From Hyalangium gracile (GTDB lineage: Bacteria; Myxococcota; Myxococcia; Myxococcales; Myxococcaceae): 64,000 nucleotides of DNA. Shown here one piece after another: positions 1 to 9,350 of this stretch (positions are counted from its first letter, which is position 1; the number at the start of each line of letters is the position of its first letter). The translations under genes were made by a program, and so were the position numbers. Below the pieces are notes generated by a model that ran no database searches, was not told the origin of the DNA, and saw only the letters and a program-made list of their open reading frames with translations. Location: assembly GCF_020103725.1 (NCBI RefSeq), contig NZ_JAHXBG010000006.1, positions 124,001-188,000 on the forward strand, given 5' to 3'.

Positions 1-1716
1 ATCGACCAGCTCGAGGATGACGTCATGAATGTGCCGCAGATGCAGCTCGCTGATGAGGACCGCGCTGTTCGACGAATTCCCGCCCGTCCCCGAGGAGGCC
101 CGCTTGCCCTTCTCCTCGAGGAACATGCCGCGTGAGACCTCCAGGGCATCGGACAGGGTGGTGCGCCTGGCGCGGCGCACCGGCTTGCCGGTCAGGTCCA
201 GGACCATCTTCCCGTGGACGTCCCTGCGGAGCATCCGGTTGTGGAACTGCTGGCTCGCCCAGGCGGGCAGCTCGCTCTCGTCGAGGGCATTGCGCAGCAT
301 CTCGGTCGCGATGCGGACGATGCTCTCGGCGGGCTCCTCGTCCTTCTCGAGCTGCTCGCTCTGGGAGCGCATCGACTCGCGGCGAGCGGAGTGCCACAAA
401 TCCCTCAGGGTGCGTGCGGGCAGGGTGAGTGCCATGCGGGCCGCGCTGGTGAGATGGATCGCGCCCGTTGTCGAGGAGTCTTTCGCCTCGGTGGCTCCAT
501 GCCGCTGGTGCTCCTCCGGGAGCGCCTCCTTCACGGAGGAAGAGAGCCGCTCGCCGATGTCGAAGAGGTGGGCGAAGGCTCTGAGCTGGTGTCCCCGGGC
601 CGCCGACACCGGCAGCAGGAGCTTGTCGAGCAGTTCGTGCAGGCGCGGGCCCCCGTTGGAGTTGCCAGTGAACTCCCATGCCTCCACCGGGTTCACCGGC
701 TCGATGCGGATGCGGTAGCTGGGGGGAAGCGCGCGGCGCAGGGTGGTGGCGGCCTGCCGGCGTGCGATGGCCATGGACTCGTCGTGGCCCTTGGGGCCGA
801 GGCCGGCCTGGCCGGAGACGATGAGCTCCTTCTGGAAGGAGCGCTCCATGAAGAGCTGAAACTCCTCCTGGCCGGCCGCCATGATGAACCAGAGGCGGCG
901 GCTGGTCACCATGCGGGTGAGCTTCACGATGTTGTGGAGGTGCCCGATGCTCCGGTCCACGTTGTCGATGGGGAGCACGAGGATGCCTTTGGCATCATCC
1001 ACGGTGCTGGAGTGGGTGAGGGCGAGCGTGGTGGCCACGTCATCCATGGCGTCGATGAAGCTCTGCTGGAAGTGGGCGAAGATCTCGGAGGCCTTGATCT
1101 GCTCTTCGGTGCGTACGCGGGCCTCGGTGGTGTTGGGGATGTCCTCCCACATGAACGAGGCATCACGGATGAGCCGGTCCAGCTTGCCCCAGGGGTCCTC
1201 CGCGCTCTCCTCGAGGAGGGAGGCGCCGCGCCAGGAGCCCTGCTTGCGACCGGCAGTGCTCTTGCGGGTCTTGTCGAGGGCGGCCCGCACGCGGACCAGG
1301 ATGGCGGCCAGGAGGTTGGCCGACTCCGGGAGCGGCTCCAGATCCAGCGGCTCGAGCCAGGTAATCTGCGGCTTGATCTTCGAGAGGAACTCCGCCAGCT
1401 CCTTGTTCTTCTGCTTCGCGTTGTCCGTGCTCCCCTCCGACTTGAGGAAGTCATCCGGATTGCTGAGCGCCTGCGCAGCGCTGAGGAACACCGTCGTCTT
1501 GCCCGTGCCCCGGGCGCCATGGATGAGGAGGCTGGTGGAGACGTGCTCTTGCGTGTCCTTGCGGGAGCTGTCGTCGCAGGCGGCCCTCAGCCACACGAGC
1601 AGTTCGTACAAGGCATCCTGGGTGGGGCGCAGCAGCTCCCCCCACCTGAACGCCTGGGCCTCCGGGATGGGCGCCGGTGCAAAGGGGATGCTCGGGGGCT
1701 GGGGATTCGAGGGCAT
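1..1716 (-). CDS. P-loop ATPase, AAA/STAND-like (3' end outside window)
   Basis: The reading frame is open from an ATG at 1716 to the left edge, giving 572 codons without a stop, so the C-terminus is missing. About 55-60 residues in there is a Walker A motif, GARGTGKTT. A hydrophobic strand ending in Asp (ILVLPIDNVDR) fits a Walker B. The rest is charged and helical, with no membrane segment or signal peptide, so a cytoplasmic ATPase is likely. The N-terminus is rich in Pro. The family could be AAA or STAND/KAP-like; I cannot assign a substrate or pathway. It is transcribed away from the small membrane protein at 2047. Confidence 0.8.
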   Translation of the reverse strand, partial: MPSNPQPPSIPFAPAPIPEAQAFRWGELLRPTQDALYELLVWLRAACDDSSRKDTQEHVSTSLLIHGARGTGKTTVFLSAAQALSNPDDFLKSEGSTDNAKQKNKELAEFLSKIKPQITWLEPLDLEPLPESANLLAAILVRVRAALDKTRKSTAGRKQGSWRGASLLEESAEDPWGKLDRLIRDASFMWEDIPNTTEARVRTEEQIKASEIFAHFQQSFIDAMDDVATTLALTHSSTVDDAKGILVLPIDNVDRSIGHLHNIVKLTRMVTSRRLWFIMAAGQEEFQLFMERSFQKELIVSGQAGLGPKGHDESMAIARRQAATTLRRALPPSYRIRIEPVNPVEAWEFTGNSNGGPRLHELLDKLLLPVSAARGHQLRAFAHLFDIGERLSSSVKEALPEEHQRHGATEAKDSSTTGAIHLTSAARMALTLPARTLRDLWHSARRESMRSQSEQLEKDEEPAESIVRIATEMLRNALDESELPAWASQQFHNRMLRRDVHGKMVLDLTGKPVRRARRTTLSDALEVSRGMFLEEKGKRASSGTGGNSSNSAVLISELHLRHIHDVILELVD

Positions 1717-2046
1717 GGTCGAGCCTTCTCCAGTTCAAGAGGGAGCAAGCGGAGAAGGGCCACTATGGGAAGGCCCGCCCAGGGTGAGAATCGAGCGCGG
1801 AGGCGAGGAGGGTGTGGGGTGACGGACTTCCAACGGGCCGCTTCATCTCTGGGCCCTTCTGTTCAGCTCCGCGACAGGCCAGGTCGGTTGCCCCTCCCCC
1901 GCGTCTCATGGCCAGGAGGAAGTCTGCCTCCCAATGTCTACTCGTGCGATGTGTCGAGGAGAGGGCCATGAATCCCAACAAGCAACTCCGCTCCGCGGGC
2001 GTGCTGGCTGCTCCTGGTTGAGCACATCCCGAGGAGGAGGTGACGC
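1717..2046. other. Divergent intergenic region with a possible 17-codon ORF
   Basis: This 330-base gap separates two divergently transcribed genes and must hold their promoters, but I see no clear -35/-10 pair. One possible small ORF lies on the plus strand at 1968-2021. It starts ATG after a good ribosome site (GAGGAGAGGG), encodes 17 residues (MNPNKQLRSAGVLAAPG) and stops 25 bases before the next start. It could be a leader peptide, the remnant of a gene, or chance. Confidence 0.35.
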
Positions 2047-2373
2047 ATGGCAACGGATTCTCGAAAGGGAACGGCAGACAGGATCGAATCAGCGGCCTGG
2101 GGGCTGCTCTTCATCTGGCTCGGCATCGTCTGGCTGACCCATCTCTCGCTGGGCTTCGCGCTGCTGGGGGTCGCCGCCGTCATCTTGGGCGAGCAACTCA
2201 TCAGGAGGCAAGCCGGGCTGCGGGTGACGGGGTTCTGGGTCTTCGTGGGCCTCTGTCTTGCCCTCGCGGGCGTATGGGATTGGGTGGGAGCTACGGTGAG
2301 TCTGGTGCCCTACCTGCTCCTCCTGGCGGGGGCCGCGCTGCTCTTGTCCTTGTTCAGACCCCAGTCAGCCTAG
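2047..2373 (+). CDS. Small multi-pass membrane protein
   Basis: A 108-residue protein with a strong ribosome site (GAGGAGGTG) just before the ATG. After a short charged N-terminus (about 15 residues) it has four hydrophobic stretches, near residues 17-34, 35-50, 60-77 and 82-102, with arginines between the second and third (RRQAGLR). This resembles the small LiaI/DUF5668-like membrane domains found alone or as sensor modules. No catalytic motif is visible and the role is unknown. The gene stands alone between the ATPase and the ELWxxDGT lipoprotein. Confidence 0.75.
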   Translation: MATDSRKGTADRIESAAWGLLFIWLGIVWLTHLSLGFALLGVAAVILGEQLIRRQAGLRVTGFWVFVGLCLALAGVWDWVGATVSLVPYLLLLAGAALLLSLFRPQSA

Positions 2374-2535
2374 AGGAATCGCGCCAAGGGCCTGCTGGCC
2401 GGTACCGCGCGCGGCAGGGCCGCCCTTCCGTGGCATGGCAGACACGCAAGACCGCCTGGGGAACCCCTGACTCAGGGGCTCCTGCATCCGCACCTTGGAA
2501 TCAGCGCGCATTGCTCGCGCAAGGAAGGGTGCCCC

Positions 2536-5355
2536 ATGCGCTTGACGAGCCATCGTCCCTGGCTTCTCCCCTGCGTACTTGTCCTGGGCCTGGCCTGTGG
2601 CGGGCCTTCTCCTCTCTCGGAGCCACCCGAGAACGAGGAGGAGGCCGCTGAGTCTCAGGCCCTGGAGATGGCTCTGACTCCCCACCTGTCCTCCGGCAGG
2701 CCGGGACAGCTCGAGGACATCGTCCCCGGGCAGCTCAGCTCCGGCCCGAGCGATCTCACGGATGCGGCGGGAACGCTCTTCTTCATCGCCACGGACGCCC
2801 GGAACGGTACCGAGCTGTGGAAGAGCAACGGCACCCGCAGGGGTACCCGGCTCGTCAAGGACATCCGCCCCGGTCCGGACAGCCCGGGGATCTTCCGCCT
2901 CACCGCGGCAGGGCGGCGCGTCTTCTTCTCCGCCGATGATGGCATCCATGGCCATGAGCTCTGGACGAGCGACGGAACGCTCGCGGGCACTCGGCTCGTC
3001 GAGGACATCACCCCTGGCGCCGAGAGCACGTACATCGGCCCGGTGGCCGTGATGGACGGCGTCCTCTACTTTTCCGCCTTCTCCCCGGATGTTGGCGGAA
3101 AAGTGTGGCGGACGGAGGGCACGCCCGACAGCACCTGGCCCGTCTTCGCCGGGGGGGCCTCCACTCTGCATGAGATGGATGGCCACCTCTTCTTCCTCAT
3201 GGACAAGGGGCTCTACCGGAGCGACGGCACTCCGGGAGGCACCGTGCTGCTGCGTGACCTCTCCGCGGAGCCTGGCTTCGTCTTCTCTCAAGGTCCGGTG
3301 TCCACGGAGGGGGTGCTCTACTTCGTCCTGTCCGGAGAGGATGCGGACGGACTGCCTGCCCCGCCCTTCTCGGTCTGGAAGAGCGACGGTACACCCGAGG
3401 GGACAGTGCGCGTCACCAGCCTGTCCGTCCGCTCTGGCTTCTCGCTCTTCGCCACGAATGGCCGGCTCTTCTTCATCGCCAGCGATGGCGTGCACGGCGG
3501 AGAGCTGTGGACGAGCGATGGCACTCCTGGAGGAACGGTGCTGGTGAAGGACATCACTCCGGGGCCGGATGGCTCCTGGCTCCGCGAGCTCACGGTGCTG
3601 GACGGCGTCCTCTACTTCTCGGTGTACACGCCGACCGTGGGAGACGAGCTGTGGCGCAGCGACGGCACCGAGTGTGGCACCTTCCTCGTCAAGGACGTGA
3701 AGCCCGGGATACAAGGCTCGAGCATCGCCTTCCTGACCGCGCAAGCCGGACGGCTCTTCTTCACCGCTCGCGAGTGGAGCCTGGGGCACGAGCTGTGGAC
3801 GAGTGACGGCACGCCAGAGGGAACGCGGCGGCTGGCGGACCTGGTGCCGGGCGCCTTCTCCAGCGCACCCCACCGGTTCACGCGCTCTGGCTCGCGGGTG
3901 TACTTCGTGGCCACGCATCCCCGGAACGGCACGGAGCTGTGGGCCTTGAAGCCTGGCGCCTCCGGGAGGGCGGACGAGGCGCTGGCCTTGGCCTCCTTCG
4001 CCACGGCCGATGAGGAGAGCCCTCCCACGTGGAGCGGGGAGCACATGGGGGGCCGGCGCCACTTCGGGCCGGCGTACCTGGTGCAGGACACGATCCCCGG
4101 GGGGGAGGACTCCAACACCGTCTGGGCCGCGGGCGTGGGGCAGACGCTCTTCTTTGGCGCGCGCGATCCGAGCTTCGGCGTCGAGCTCTGGAAGACGGAG
4201 GGCAGCGCCGGGAGCACACGGCTCGTGGAGGATCTCCGCCCTGGGCCCGAAGGCCAGTCTCCCTCGAAGATGGCCGCGCTCGGTGGGGTGCTTCTCTTCT
4301 TCGTGGACGACGGCGTGCACGGCGAGGAGTTGTGGCGCAGCGATGGGACGCCTGGCGGCACCCGGTTGGTGAAGGATATCCGTCCTGGGTCAGAGGGCAG
4401 CCTCTCCAGCCAGCCGTTCACCTGGCGTGGCGCGGTGTACTTCACGGCCGACGATGGAGTGCACGGCGAGGAGCTGTGGCGCAGCGATGGAACACCCGGC
4501 GGCACGCGGCTGGTGAAGGACCTCTGGCCGGGCCCCGAGAGTTCCTGGCCCTCCCTCCTCACCGAGCACCGCGGGCAGCTCTTCTTCACCACCACCGACT
4601 CGGCACATGGCCGCGAGCTGTGGCGCACGGACGGCACGACGGGAGGCACGCGGCTGGCGATGGAGCTCGTGCCCGGACCCGAGAGCCTGTTCATCTGGGA
4701 GCTGGCCGCCACCCCCGAGCTGCTCTTCCTCCAGGTCTTCACGCCCGAGGGTACTCAGCTGTGGCGGACGGACCTCACGCCGGGAGGCACCTTTCCCCTC
4801 TCCGAGCCGACACTGAGCCATCTCTCGCAGCTCACGGTCATGGACAACCGGCTCTTCTTCATCACGTCCGACCCCGCGCACGGCACGGAGCTGTGGCGCT
4901 CGGACGGCACACTCGAGGGGACCGTGATGGTGCGGGACATCTTCCCGGGGCCAGACTCCTCTGTCCCGGACTCACTGGTGGTGGTGAGAGGCAGGCTCTT
5001 CTTCGGCGCCGATGACGGCACCTCCGGGCGCGAGCTGTGGGTGAGCGACGGCACCGAGGCGGGAACCGTCCTCATCGAGGACATCGCACCGGGTCTGGCC
5101 TCAGGAAATCCCTCTCAGCTGTTCCCGGTGGCGGGGCGGCTGCTGTTCTCCGCGAACGATGGCCTCCGGGGGCCCGAGCTGTGGGTGAGCGACGGCACGC
5201 CCCGAGGGACGCGCCTGCTCCAGGAGCTGGTGCCAGGCTCCGTAGGCGGCGATCCCCTCCAATTCACGGCCACGCGCAGGCACGTCTACTTCACCTTCAG
5301 GAACTCCCCCACGGGCCGGGAGTGGTGGGCGCTGCCCATTCAGCAGCTCCACTGA
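2536..5355 (+). CDS. ELWxxDGT-repeat lipoprotein
   Basis: A 939-residue exported protein. The N-terminus has an Arg, a hydrophobic core and a lipobox (VLGLAC, Cys about residue 21), so it is probably lipid-anchored. The mature part is nearly all repeats of about 50 residues with the signature ELWxSDGTxxGT followed by a strand and an acidic turn. I count about 17 copies, some degenerate (KVWRTEGT, QLWRTDLT). A non-repetitive linker near residues 475-520 splits the array into two halves. Such repeats occur in large beta-propeller-like surface proteins of myxobacteria and other gliding bacteria. Substrate or partner is unknown. Confidence 0.88.
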   Translation: MRLTSHRPWLLPCVLVLGLACGGPSPLSEPPENEEEAAESQALEMALTPHLSSGRPGQLEDIVPGQLSSGPSDLTDAAGTLFFIATDARNGTELWKSNGTRRGTRLVKDIRPGPDSPGIFRLTAAGRRVFFSADDGIHGHELWTSDGTLAGTRLVEDITPGAESTYIGPVAVMDGVLYFSAFSPDVGGKVWRTEGTPDSTWPVFAGGASTLHEMDGHLFFLMDKGLYRSDGTPGGTVLLRDLSAEPGFVFSQGPVSTEGVLYFVLSGEDADGLPAPPFSVWKSDGTPEGTVRVTSLSVRSGFSLFATNGRLFFIASDGVHGGELWTSDGTPGGTVLVKDITPGPDGSWLRELTVLDGVLYFSVYTPTVGDELWRSDGTECGTFLVKDVKPGIQGSSIAFLTAQAGRLFFTAREWSLGHELWTSDGTPEGTRRLADLVPGAFSSAPHRFTRSGSRVYFVATHPRNGTELWALKPGASGRADEALALASFATADEESPPTWSGEHMGGRRHFGPAYLVQDTIPGGEDSNTVWAAGVGQTLFFGARDPSFGVELWKTEGSAGSTRLVEDLRPGPEGQSPSKMAALGGVLLFFVDDGVHGEELWRSDGTPGGTRLVKDIRPGSEGSLSSQPFTWRGAVYFTADDGVHGEELWRSDGTPGGTRLVKDLWPGPESSWPSLLTEHRGQLFFTTTDSAHGRELWRTDGTTGGTRLAMELVPGPESLFIWELAATPELLFLQVFTPEGTQLWRTDLTPGGTFPLSEPTLSHLSQLTVMDNRLFFITSDPAHGTELWRSDGTLEGTVMVRDIFPGPDSSVPDSLVVVRGRLFFGADDGTSGRELWVSDGTEAGTVLIEDIAPGLASGNPSQLFPVAGRLLFSANDGLRGPELWVSDGTPRGTRLLQELVPGSVGGDPLQFTATRRHVYFTFRNSPTGREWWALPIQQLH

Positions 5356-5392
5356 ACCCCACCTGGCGCAGGCTGGCCGTCGTCGGTCGCGG

Positions 5393-6604
5393 CTAGTCGC
5401 ACTCCAGCTCGGCGGGGCTGCGCATCCAGTCGAAGAGCTCCTTGTAGGAGCGGACCCGGACCTCCGGCTTGCTGAGCGCGTAGTCGAGGAACTCCTCGAC
5501 CGCGGCCCGGCGCTCGGCGCTGGTGATGTTGGGCGCGTACGTGAACTCGGGCGAGTAGTAGTCCGAGTGAAGGGTGATGAGGAAGGGCGCGCGGTTGCCT
5601 CGGAGCCTTTGGTCCAGCGTGTATTTGAGCGTCGCCAGGAACTCCGCCTTGTTCATCTGGAACATGGAGTGGGTGAGCAGGTTGAAGTCGAAGCCGGTGA
5701 TCTTCCCGCTCTTCTCGTCGAACCAGTTCACGCGGTACTTGAGCGCCGCCCGGATCTCCGGCGGGGTGATGAAGGTGTAGACCGGCAGCTCCCAGAGGCC
5801 CGCATGGCGGGTGATGGGAGCCTTCTCTGTCCGAGTGCCCTGCGCCGCCAGGAACGCGTCTCCCGGTGAGCCGCTGTCCAGCGTGTACGGCCAGAGGAAG
5901 TCGGTCCCATCCTGGTCGTCCTGGAAGCCTTCCTCCAGGCTGGAGTCGTACCAGACCCCGTGCGCCTTCAGGACGGGCATGAGCTGATCATTCGTCTCGA
6001 GCGACGGCGTGCGCCAGCCGACCAGCTGCTCTCTCGGGAGCCCCGGGCCGGTCTTCAGCGACGTGTCCCAGGACTCCTCGTTCTCGTCGTAGGCCTTCGT
6101 GAGCCCGTCGATGGTGCCGGTGAGCTCCTCGGTCCAGCGGTTCGTATCCGCGCTCTTGTTCGTCTCGTGGGTCACGCTGTGGAGCGCCACCTCGTGGCCC
6201 GCCGCCAGCGCCTCGCGCCAGAGCTTCTTGAGCGCCTTCGGATCCGTGATGGCGTCCCTCGCGATGAACTTCGTGGTCATGAAGAACGTCATGTTCACGG
6301 GCGTCCCATCCGGGTTCTTCCGCGCGGCGGCCAGCCCGAGCGCCCACTGCATGCCATCCACGCGGCTGTTGTCGTCCCAGCTGATGCTCACGAACTGTGG
6401 GACCTGGTCAGGCCGGAGTCCTCTCGGCGGGTTGGCGGAGGGGGCCACCTTGTCGGTGAAGGCATAGGCCATGGTGGGAGGGGCGAGCGTCGTGCCCCGG
6501 CACGTGTTGCCTCCTTGGGAATTGCTGCTGCTGCAGGCCAGGAGCAGGGCAGGGGCCAGGAGGGACAGGGCGAGCGTGTACGGCGCTCCAGTGATGGAGG
6601 TCAT
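5393..6604 (-). CDS. Polysaccharide deacetylase-like (CE4) lipoprotein
   Basis: A 403-residue protein with a signal peptide and lipobox (ALLLACSS), hence probably lipid-anchored in the envelope. The region from about residue 70 fits the NodB/CE4 deacetylase fold: SWDDN supplies the paired acidic residues, HSVTH fits the zinc-binding HxxxH motif, and GWRTP fits the conserved Arg motif. Known relatives remove N- or O-acetyl groups from chitin-like polymers, peptidoglycan or exopolysaccharide; the substrate here is unknown. It is convergent with the preceding ELWxxDGT gene, 37 bases apart, and ends in ELECD. Confidence 0.82.
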   Translation of the reverse strand: MTSITGAPYTLALSLLAPALLLACSSSNSQGGNTCRGTTLAPPTMAYAFTDKVAPSANPPRGLRPDQVPQFVSISWDDNSRVDGMQWALGLAAARKNPDGTPVNMTFFMTTKFIARDAITDPKALKKLWREALAAGHEVALHSVTHETNKSADTNRWTEELTGTIDGLTKAYDENEESWDTSLKTGPGLPREQLVGWRTPSLETNDQLMPVLKAHGVWYDSSLEEGFQDDQDGTDFLWPYTLDSGSPGDAFLAAQGTRTEKAPITRHAGLWELPVYTFITPPEIRAALKYRVNWFDEKSGKITGFDFNLLTHSMFQMNKAEFLATLKYTLDQRLRGNRAPFLITLHSDYYSPEFTYAPNITSAERRAAVEEFLDYALSKPEVRVRSYKELFDWMRSPAELECD

Positions 6605-6647
6605 GGGGCACGGTCCTTGGGTTCGAGAGGGGCCGAGTCTGGCAGGT

Positions 6648-7556
6648 TCAGGTCGCCAGCAGATCCCGCAGGGCGTCCTCCAGGCGAGAAAAACGGAAGG
6701 AGAAGCCCGCCTCGGTGAGCCGCCGAGGCAGCACGCGCTGGCCCTCGAGCGCCACCATCGCCATCTCCCCCATCGCCGCCTTCAGCATGAAGCCCGGCAC
6801 ATGCATCACCGACGGCCTCCCCAGCGCCGCGCCCAGCGCATGGGCGAACTCGGTGTTGGTGACGGGCTCTGGCGCCGTGACGTTCACCGGCCCCGTGAGC
6901 TCGGGGCGCTCCAGCAGGAAGCGCAGCGCCGCCACCGCGTCCGCTCGGTGGATCCAGCTCACGTACTGCTTGCCCGAGCCCACCCGTCCTCCCGCCCCCA
7001 TCCGGAACGGCGGCAGCATCGTGTGGAGCGCTCCACCCTCCGGGTGCAGTGCCACGCCCATGCGCGCCACCGTCGTGCGAATCCCCGACTCGTGCGCGGC
7101 TGCCGCCTCCGCCTCCCAGCCCAGGCACACCCCCGCCAGGAAGTCCTTGCCCGGAGCGCTCTGCTCCGTGAGCGGCTCCGCGCCGTGCGCCCCGCCGTAG
7201 TAGCCCACCGCCGAGGCCGACACGAAGCGCTGCACCGTGCCCGCCGCCCTCATCGCCTCCACCAAGGCCCGTGTGCCCAGCACCCGGCTGTCCCGGATGC
7301 GGTGCTTCGCGTCGTGCGTCCACCGCTGGTTGACCGGCTCTCCCGCCAGGTGGATGACGGCCTGCGCCCCCGCCAGCGCCTCGGGCGCCAGCGGCTCCCC
7401 CGCCTGGAACGGCGCCCCCGTCACCCCTGCAGGCAGCCGTTCCAGGGTTTGTTCAACGTTCCGGACCAGCACGTGCACCTGATGCCCAGCCTCCAACAAA
7501 CCTTGTACAAGGCTGGGACCCAGGAACCCACTCGCTCCCGTCAGCGCTACCTTCAC
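6648..7556 (-). CDS. TIGR01777-family NAD(P)-dependent epimerase-like protein
   Basis: A 302-residue SDR-type protein. The N-terminal Rossmann motif is TGASGFLG, followed by VIHLAGEPV and RxxDSRVLGT, which are typical of the TIGR01777 (YfcH/SulA-like) family, and by SASAVGYYG with the Tyr. The C-terminal part (LPRRLTEAGFSFRF) is the small domain typical of this family. The substrate is not known for most members. Its ATG overlaps the stop of the upstream thioredoxin-like gene by 4 nt, so the two are translationally coupled. Confidence 0.88.
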   Translation of the reverse strand: MKVALTGASGFLGPSLVQGLLEAGHQVHVLVRNVEQTLERLPAGVTGAPFQAGEPLAPEALAGAQAVIHLAGEPVNQRWTHDAKHRIRDSRVLGTRALVEAMRAAGTVQRFVSASAVGYYGGAHGAEPLTEQSAPGKDFLAGVCLGWEAEAAAAHESGIRTTVARMGVALHPEGGALHTMLPPFRMGAGGRVGSGKQYVSWIHRADAVAALRFLLERPELTGPVNVTAPEPVTNTEFAHALGAALGRPSVMHVPGFMLKAAMGEMAMVALEGQRVLPRRLTEAGFSFRFSRLEDALRDLLAT

Positions 7557-8107
7557 GGCTGGGACTCCGCGACCCCCAGGTTCACGCCGATGAGCTTGGA
7601 CAGGGCGGTAAAGAACACCTGCCGCTCCTTGTCCTCCAGGCGCCCCGAGTACGAGTAGACGACCGCCCCGGTCGCATCCAGGAGCATCACCGTGGACGTC
7701 TTCTTGGGCAGCGCCCAGGGCTTTCCGCCCAGCGTCCCCTCCAGGTCCACCAGGATGGGCACTCCTACCTTCTTCTCCTCATCCCTCACGTACGAGAGGG
7801 CGATCTGCCGAGCGGGGAAGAAGTTGAACTTCTCCAGGTTCGCCACCGCCACCACCCAGGCCGCCTCCAGCAGGCCGTGCTGCTTGCCTCGCTCGAACAG
7901 CTCCTCCTTCAGCGCCAGGTTCAGCTGCGTGGAGTCCTTGTCCTCGTAGAAGAGGATGACCGGCTTGCCCCGCCACTTCGACAGCGGCGCCGCCGCTCCG
8001 TCCGAGCCGTGCAGCGTCGCGTCCAACGGACTGGACGTAGGTCCGTGGGCGGATGCCCCAGTCGTTGCCAGCGTCACCGTCAACGCACCTGCCAGCCAGG
8101 CCTTCAT
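7553..8107 (-). CDS. Exported thioredoxin-fold protein (YtfJ/AhpC-like)
   Basis: A protein of 184 residues starting at the ATG that follows AAGGAGCCTCCC. A longer frame upstream is open but lacks a ribosome site. The first about 20 residues (MKAWLAGALTVTLATTGASA) form a cleavable signal peptide, so it acts in the periplasm. The body (GKPVILFYEDKDS, then a strand, helix and VMLLDATGAVVYSYSG) follows the thioredoxin fold order, but there is no CxxC, so it is unlikely to be a standard disulfide reductase. It shares the 130-bp divergent gap with the crt promoter and is coupled to the TIGR01777 gene. Confidence 0.75.
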   Translation of the reverse strand: MKAWLAGALTVTLATTGASAHGPTSSPLDATLHGSDGAAAPLSKWRGKPVILFYEDKDSTQLNLALKEELFERGKQHGLLEAAWVVAVANLEKFNFFPARQIALSYVRDEEKKVGVPILVDLEGTLGGKPWALPKKTSTVMLLDATGAVVYSYSGRLEDKERQVFFTALSKLIGVNLGVAESQP

Positions 8108-8138
8108 GGGAGGCTCCTTCTGCAGAAGGTTCGAACAG

Positions 8139-8198
8139 ACAAACGTGGGACAAACATTGGACACAGCCTTGACAAAGAGTGTACGAAGTCGCTACCAC
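8139..8198 (+). promoter_or_regulatory. crt operon promoter with CarH/CarA-type operator
   Basis: Four ACA triplets begin at 8139, 8150, 8161 and 8172, exactly 11 bp apart. The last is part of a perfect -35 hexamer, TTGACA (8169-8174). A weak -10 (TACCAC, 8193-8198) follows at 18-bp spacing, about 40 bases before the crtE ATG. In Thermus CarH the tetramer binds 11-bp direct repeats containing ACA that overlap the -35 box, so in the dark RNA polymerase would be blocked and light would release it. The promoter and repeats are seen in the sequence; binding by the CarA and CarH encoded at the end of the operon is inferred. Confidence 0.72.
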
Positions 8199-8236
8199 TA
8201 GGGCAAGACGCTCACGAAGTTCTGGAGGAAGACGCG

Positions 8237-9334
8237 ATGGCACACCCCTTCACCCTGGTGACGGCTCCCGTGGCCTCTCCGCTGCCTCCGTCTTCGCCCG
8301 AGCAGGCGTGGCTGCACACCGTGCAGCACCAGGTGGAGGCCGCCCTGGAGGAGCTCTTCGTCCTGCCGGACGAGGCCTCGCTGGATGCCCGCTGGGCCCG
8401 GGCCATGGAGCGCACCCGCGCCTACGCTCTGAGGCCGGCAAAGCGGGTGCGGCCCGCCCTGGTGCTGGCGGGCCACAGCCTGGCGCGTGGCTCGCTGACG
8501 GTGCCCTCGGGGCTGTGGCGCTTCGCGGCGGGGCTGGAGCTGCTGCACACCTTCCTCCTCATTCATGACGATGTGGCGGATCAGGCGGAGCTGCGCCGGG
8601 GAGGCGCGGCGCTCCATCGCCTGCTCGCTCCCGGGAGGGCGGGTGAGGACCTGGCCGTGGTGGTGGGCGACCACCTGTTCGCCCGCTCGCTCGAGGCGAT
8701 GCTCGGCTCGGGGCTGCGGGGGGCCTCGGAGGCCTCGCGCTACTACCTGGCCGTCTGCCGTCACACGGCGGCCGGGCAGTACCTGGACCTGGAGCTGTCT
8801 CGCGCGCCGCTCTCCGAGGTGACTCTCTTCCAGACGCTGCGGGTGGCCCACCTGAAGACGGCCCGCTACGGCTTCTGCGCGCCGCTGGTCTGCGGGGCCA
8901 TGCTGGCGGGCGCCGACGCGGAGCTGTGCGAGACGCTGGAGCGCGTGGGCCGCCACGTGGGGCTGGCCTACCAGCTGAGGGATGATCTGATCGGCCTGTT
9001 CGGCGACGAGCGCCTGTCGGGCAAGTCCGCGGACGGGGACTTCGTGCAGGGCAAGCGCACCTTCCCCGTGCTGGCCGCGTACACGCGCGCCCCGGCCGAG
9101 GCCCGCGAGGAGCTGGAGCGGCTGTGGGCGCTGCCCCCGGAGGCCAAGGACGCCGAGGCGCTGGCTCGGGCCCGGGCGCTGGTGGAGGAGCACGGGGGCC
9201 GCGCCGCGTGCGAGCGGCTGGTGGAGCGCGCCTCGCGGGCCGGGCGGCGGGCGCTGCAGGCGCTGCCGGACCGAGGCGGCGTGAGAGAGCTGCTGGACAC
9301 CCTCATCACCCGGCTGGCGCGTCGCGCCGCCTGA
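8237..9334 (+). CDS. crtE: Geranylgeranyl diphosphate synthase
   Basis: First gene of the carotenoid operon, 365 residues. It condenses IPP with allylic diphosphates to make the C20 precursor GGPP. The first Asp-rich motif is HDDVAD (DDxxD) and the second is LRDDLIGLFGD, both binding Mg-diphosphate. The KRVRPAL segment and GKRTFPVL are also typical of prenyl synthases. The start ATG follows CTGGAGGAAG at good spacing. A 16-base gap leads to crtIb, the only true gap in the operon. Confidence 0.95.
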   Translation: MAHPFTLVTAPVASPLPPSSPEQAWLHTVQHQVEAALEELFVLPDEASLDARWARAMERTRAYALRPAKRVRPALVLAGHSLARGSLTVPSGLWRFAAGLELLHTFLLIHDDVADQAELRRGGAALHRLLAPGRAGEDLAVVVGDHLFARSLEAMLGSGLRGASEASRYYLAVCRHTAAGQYLDLELSRAPLSEVTLFQTLRVAHLKTARYGFCAPLVCGAMLAGADAELCETLERVGRHVGLAYQLRDDLIGLFGDERLSGKSADGDFVQGKRTFPVLAAYTRAPAEAREELERLWALPPEAKDAEALARARALVEEHGGRAACERLVERASRAGRRALQALPDRGGVRELLDTLITRLARRAA

Positions 9335-9350
9335 GCAAGAGAGCAAAGCC

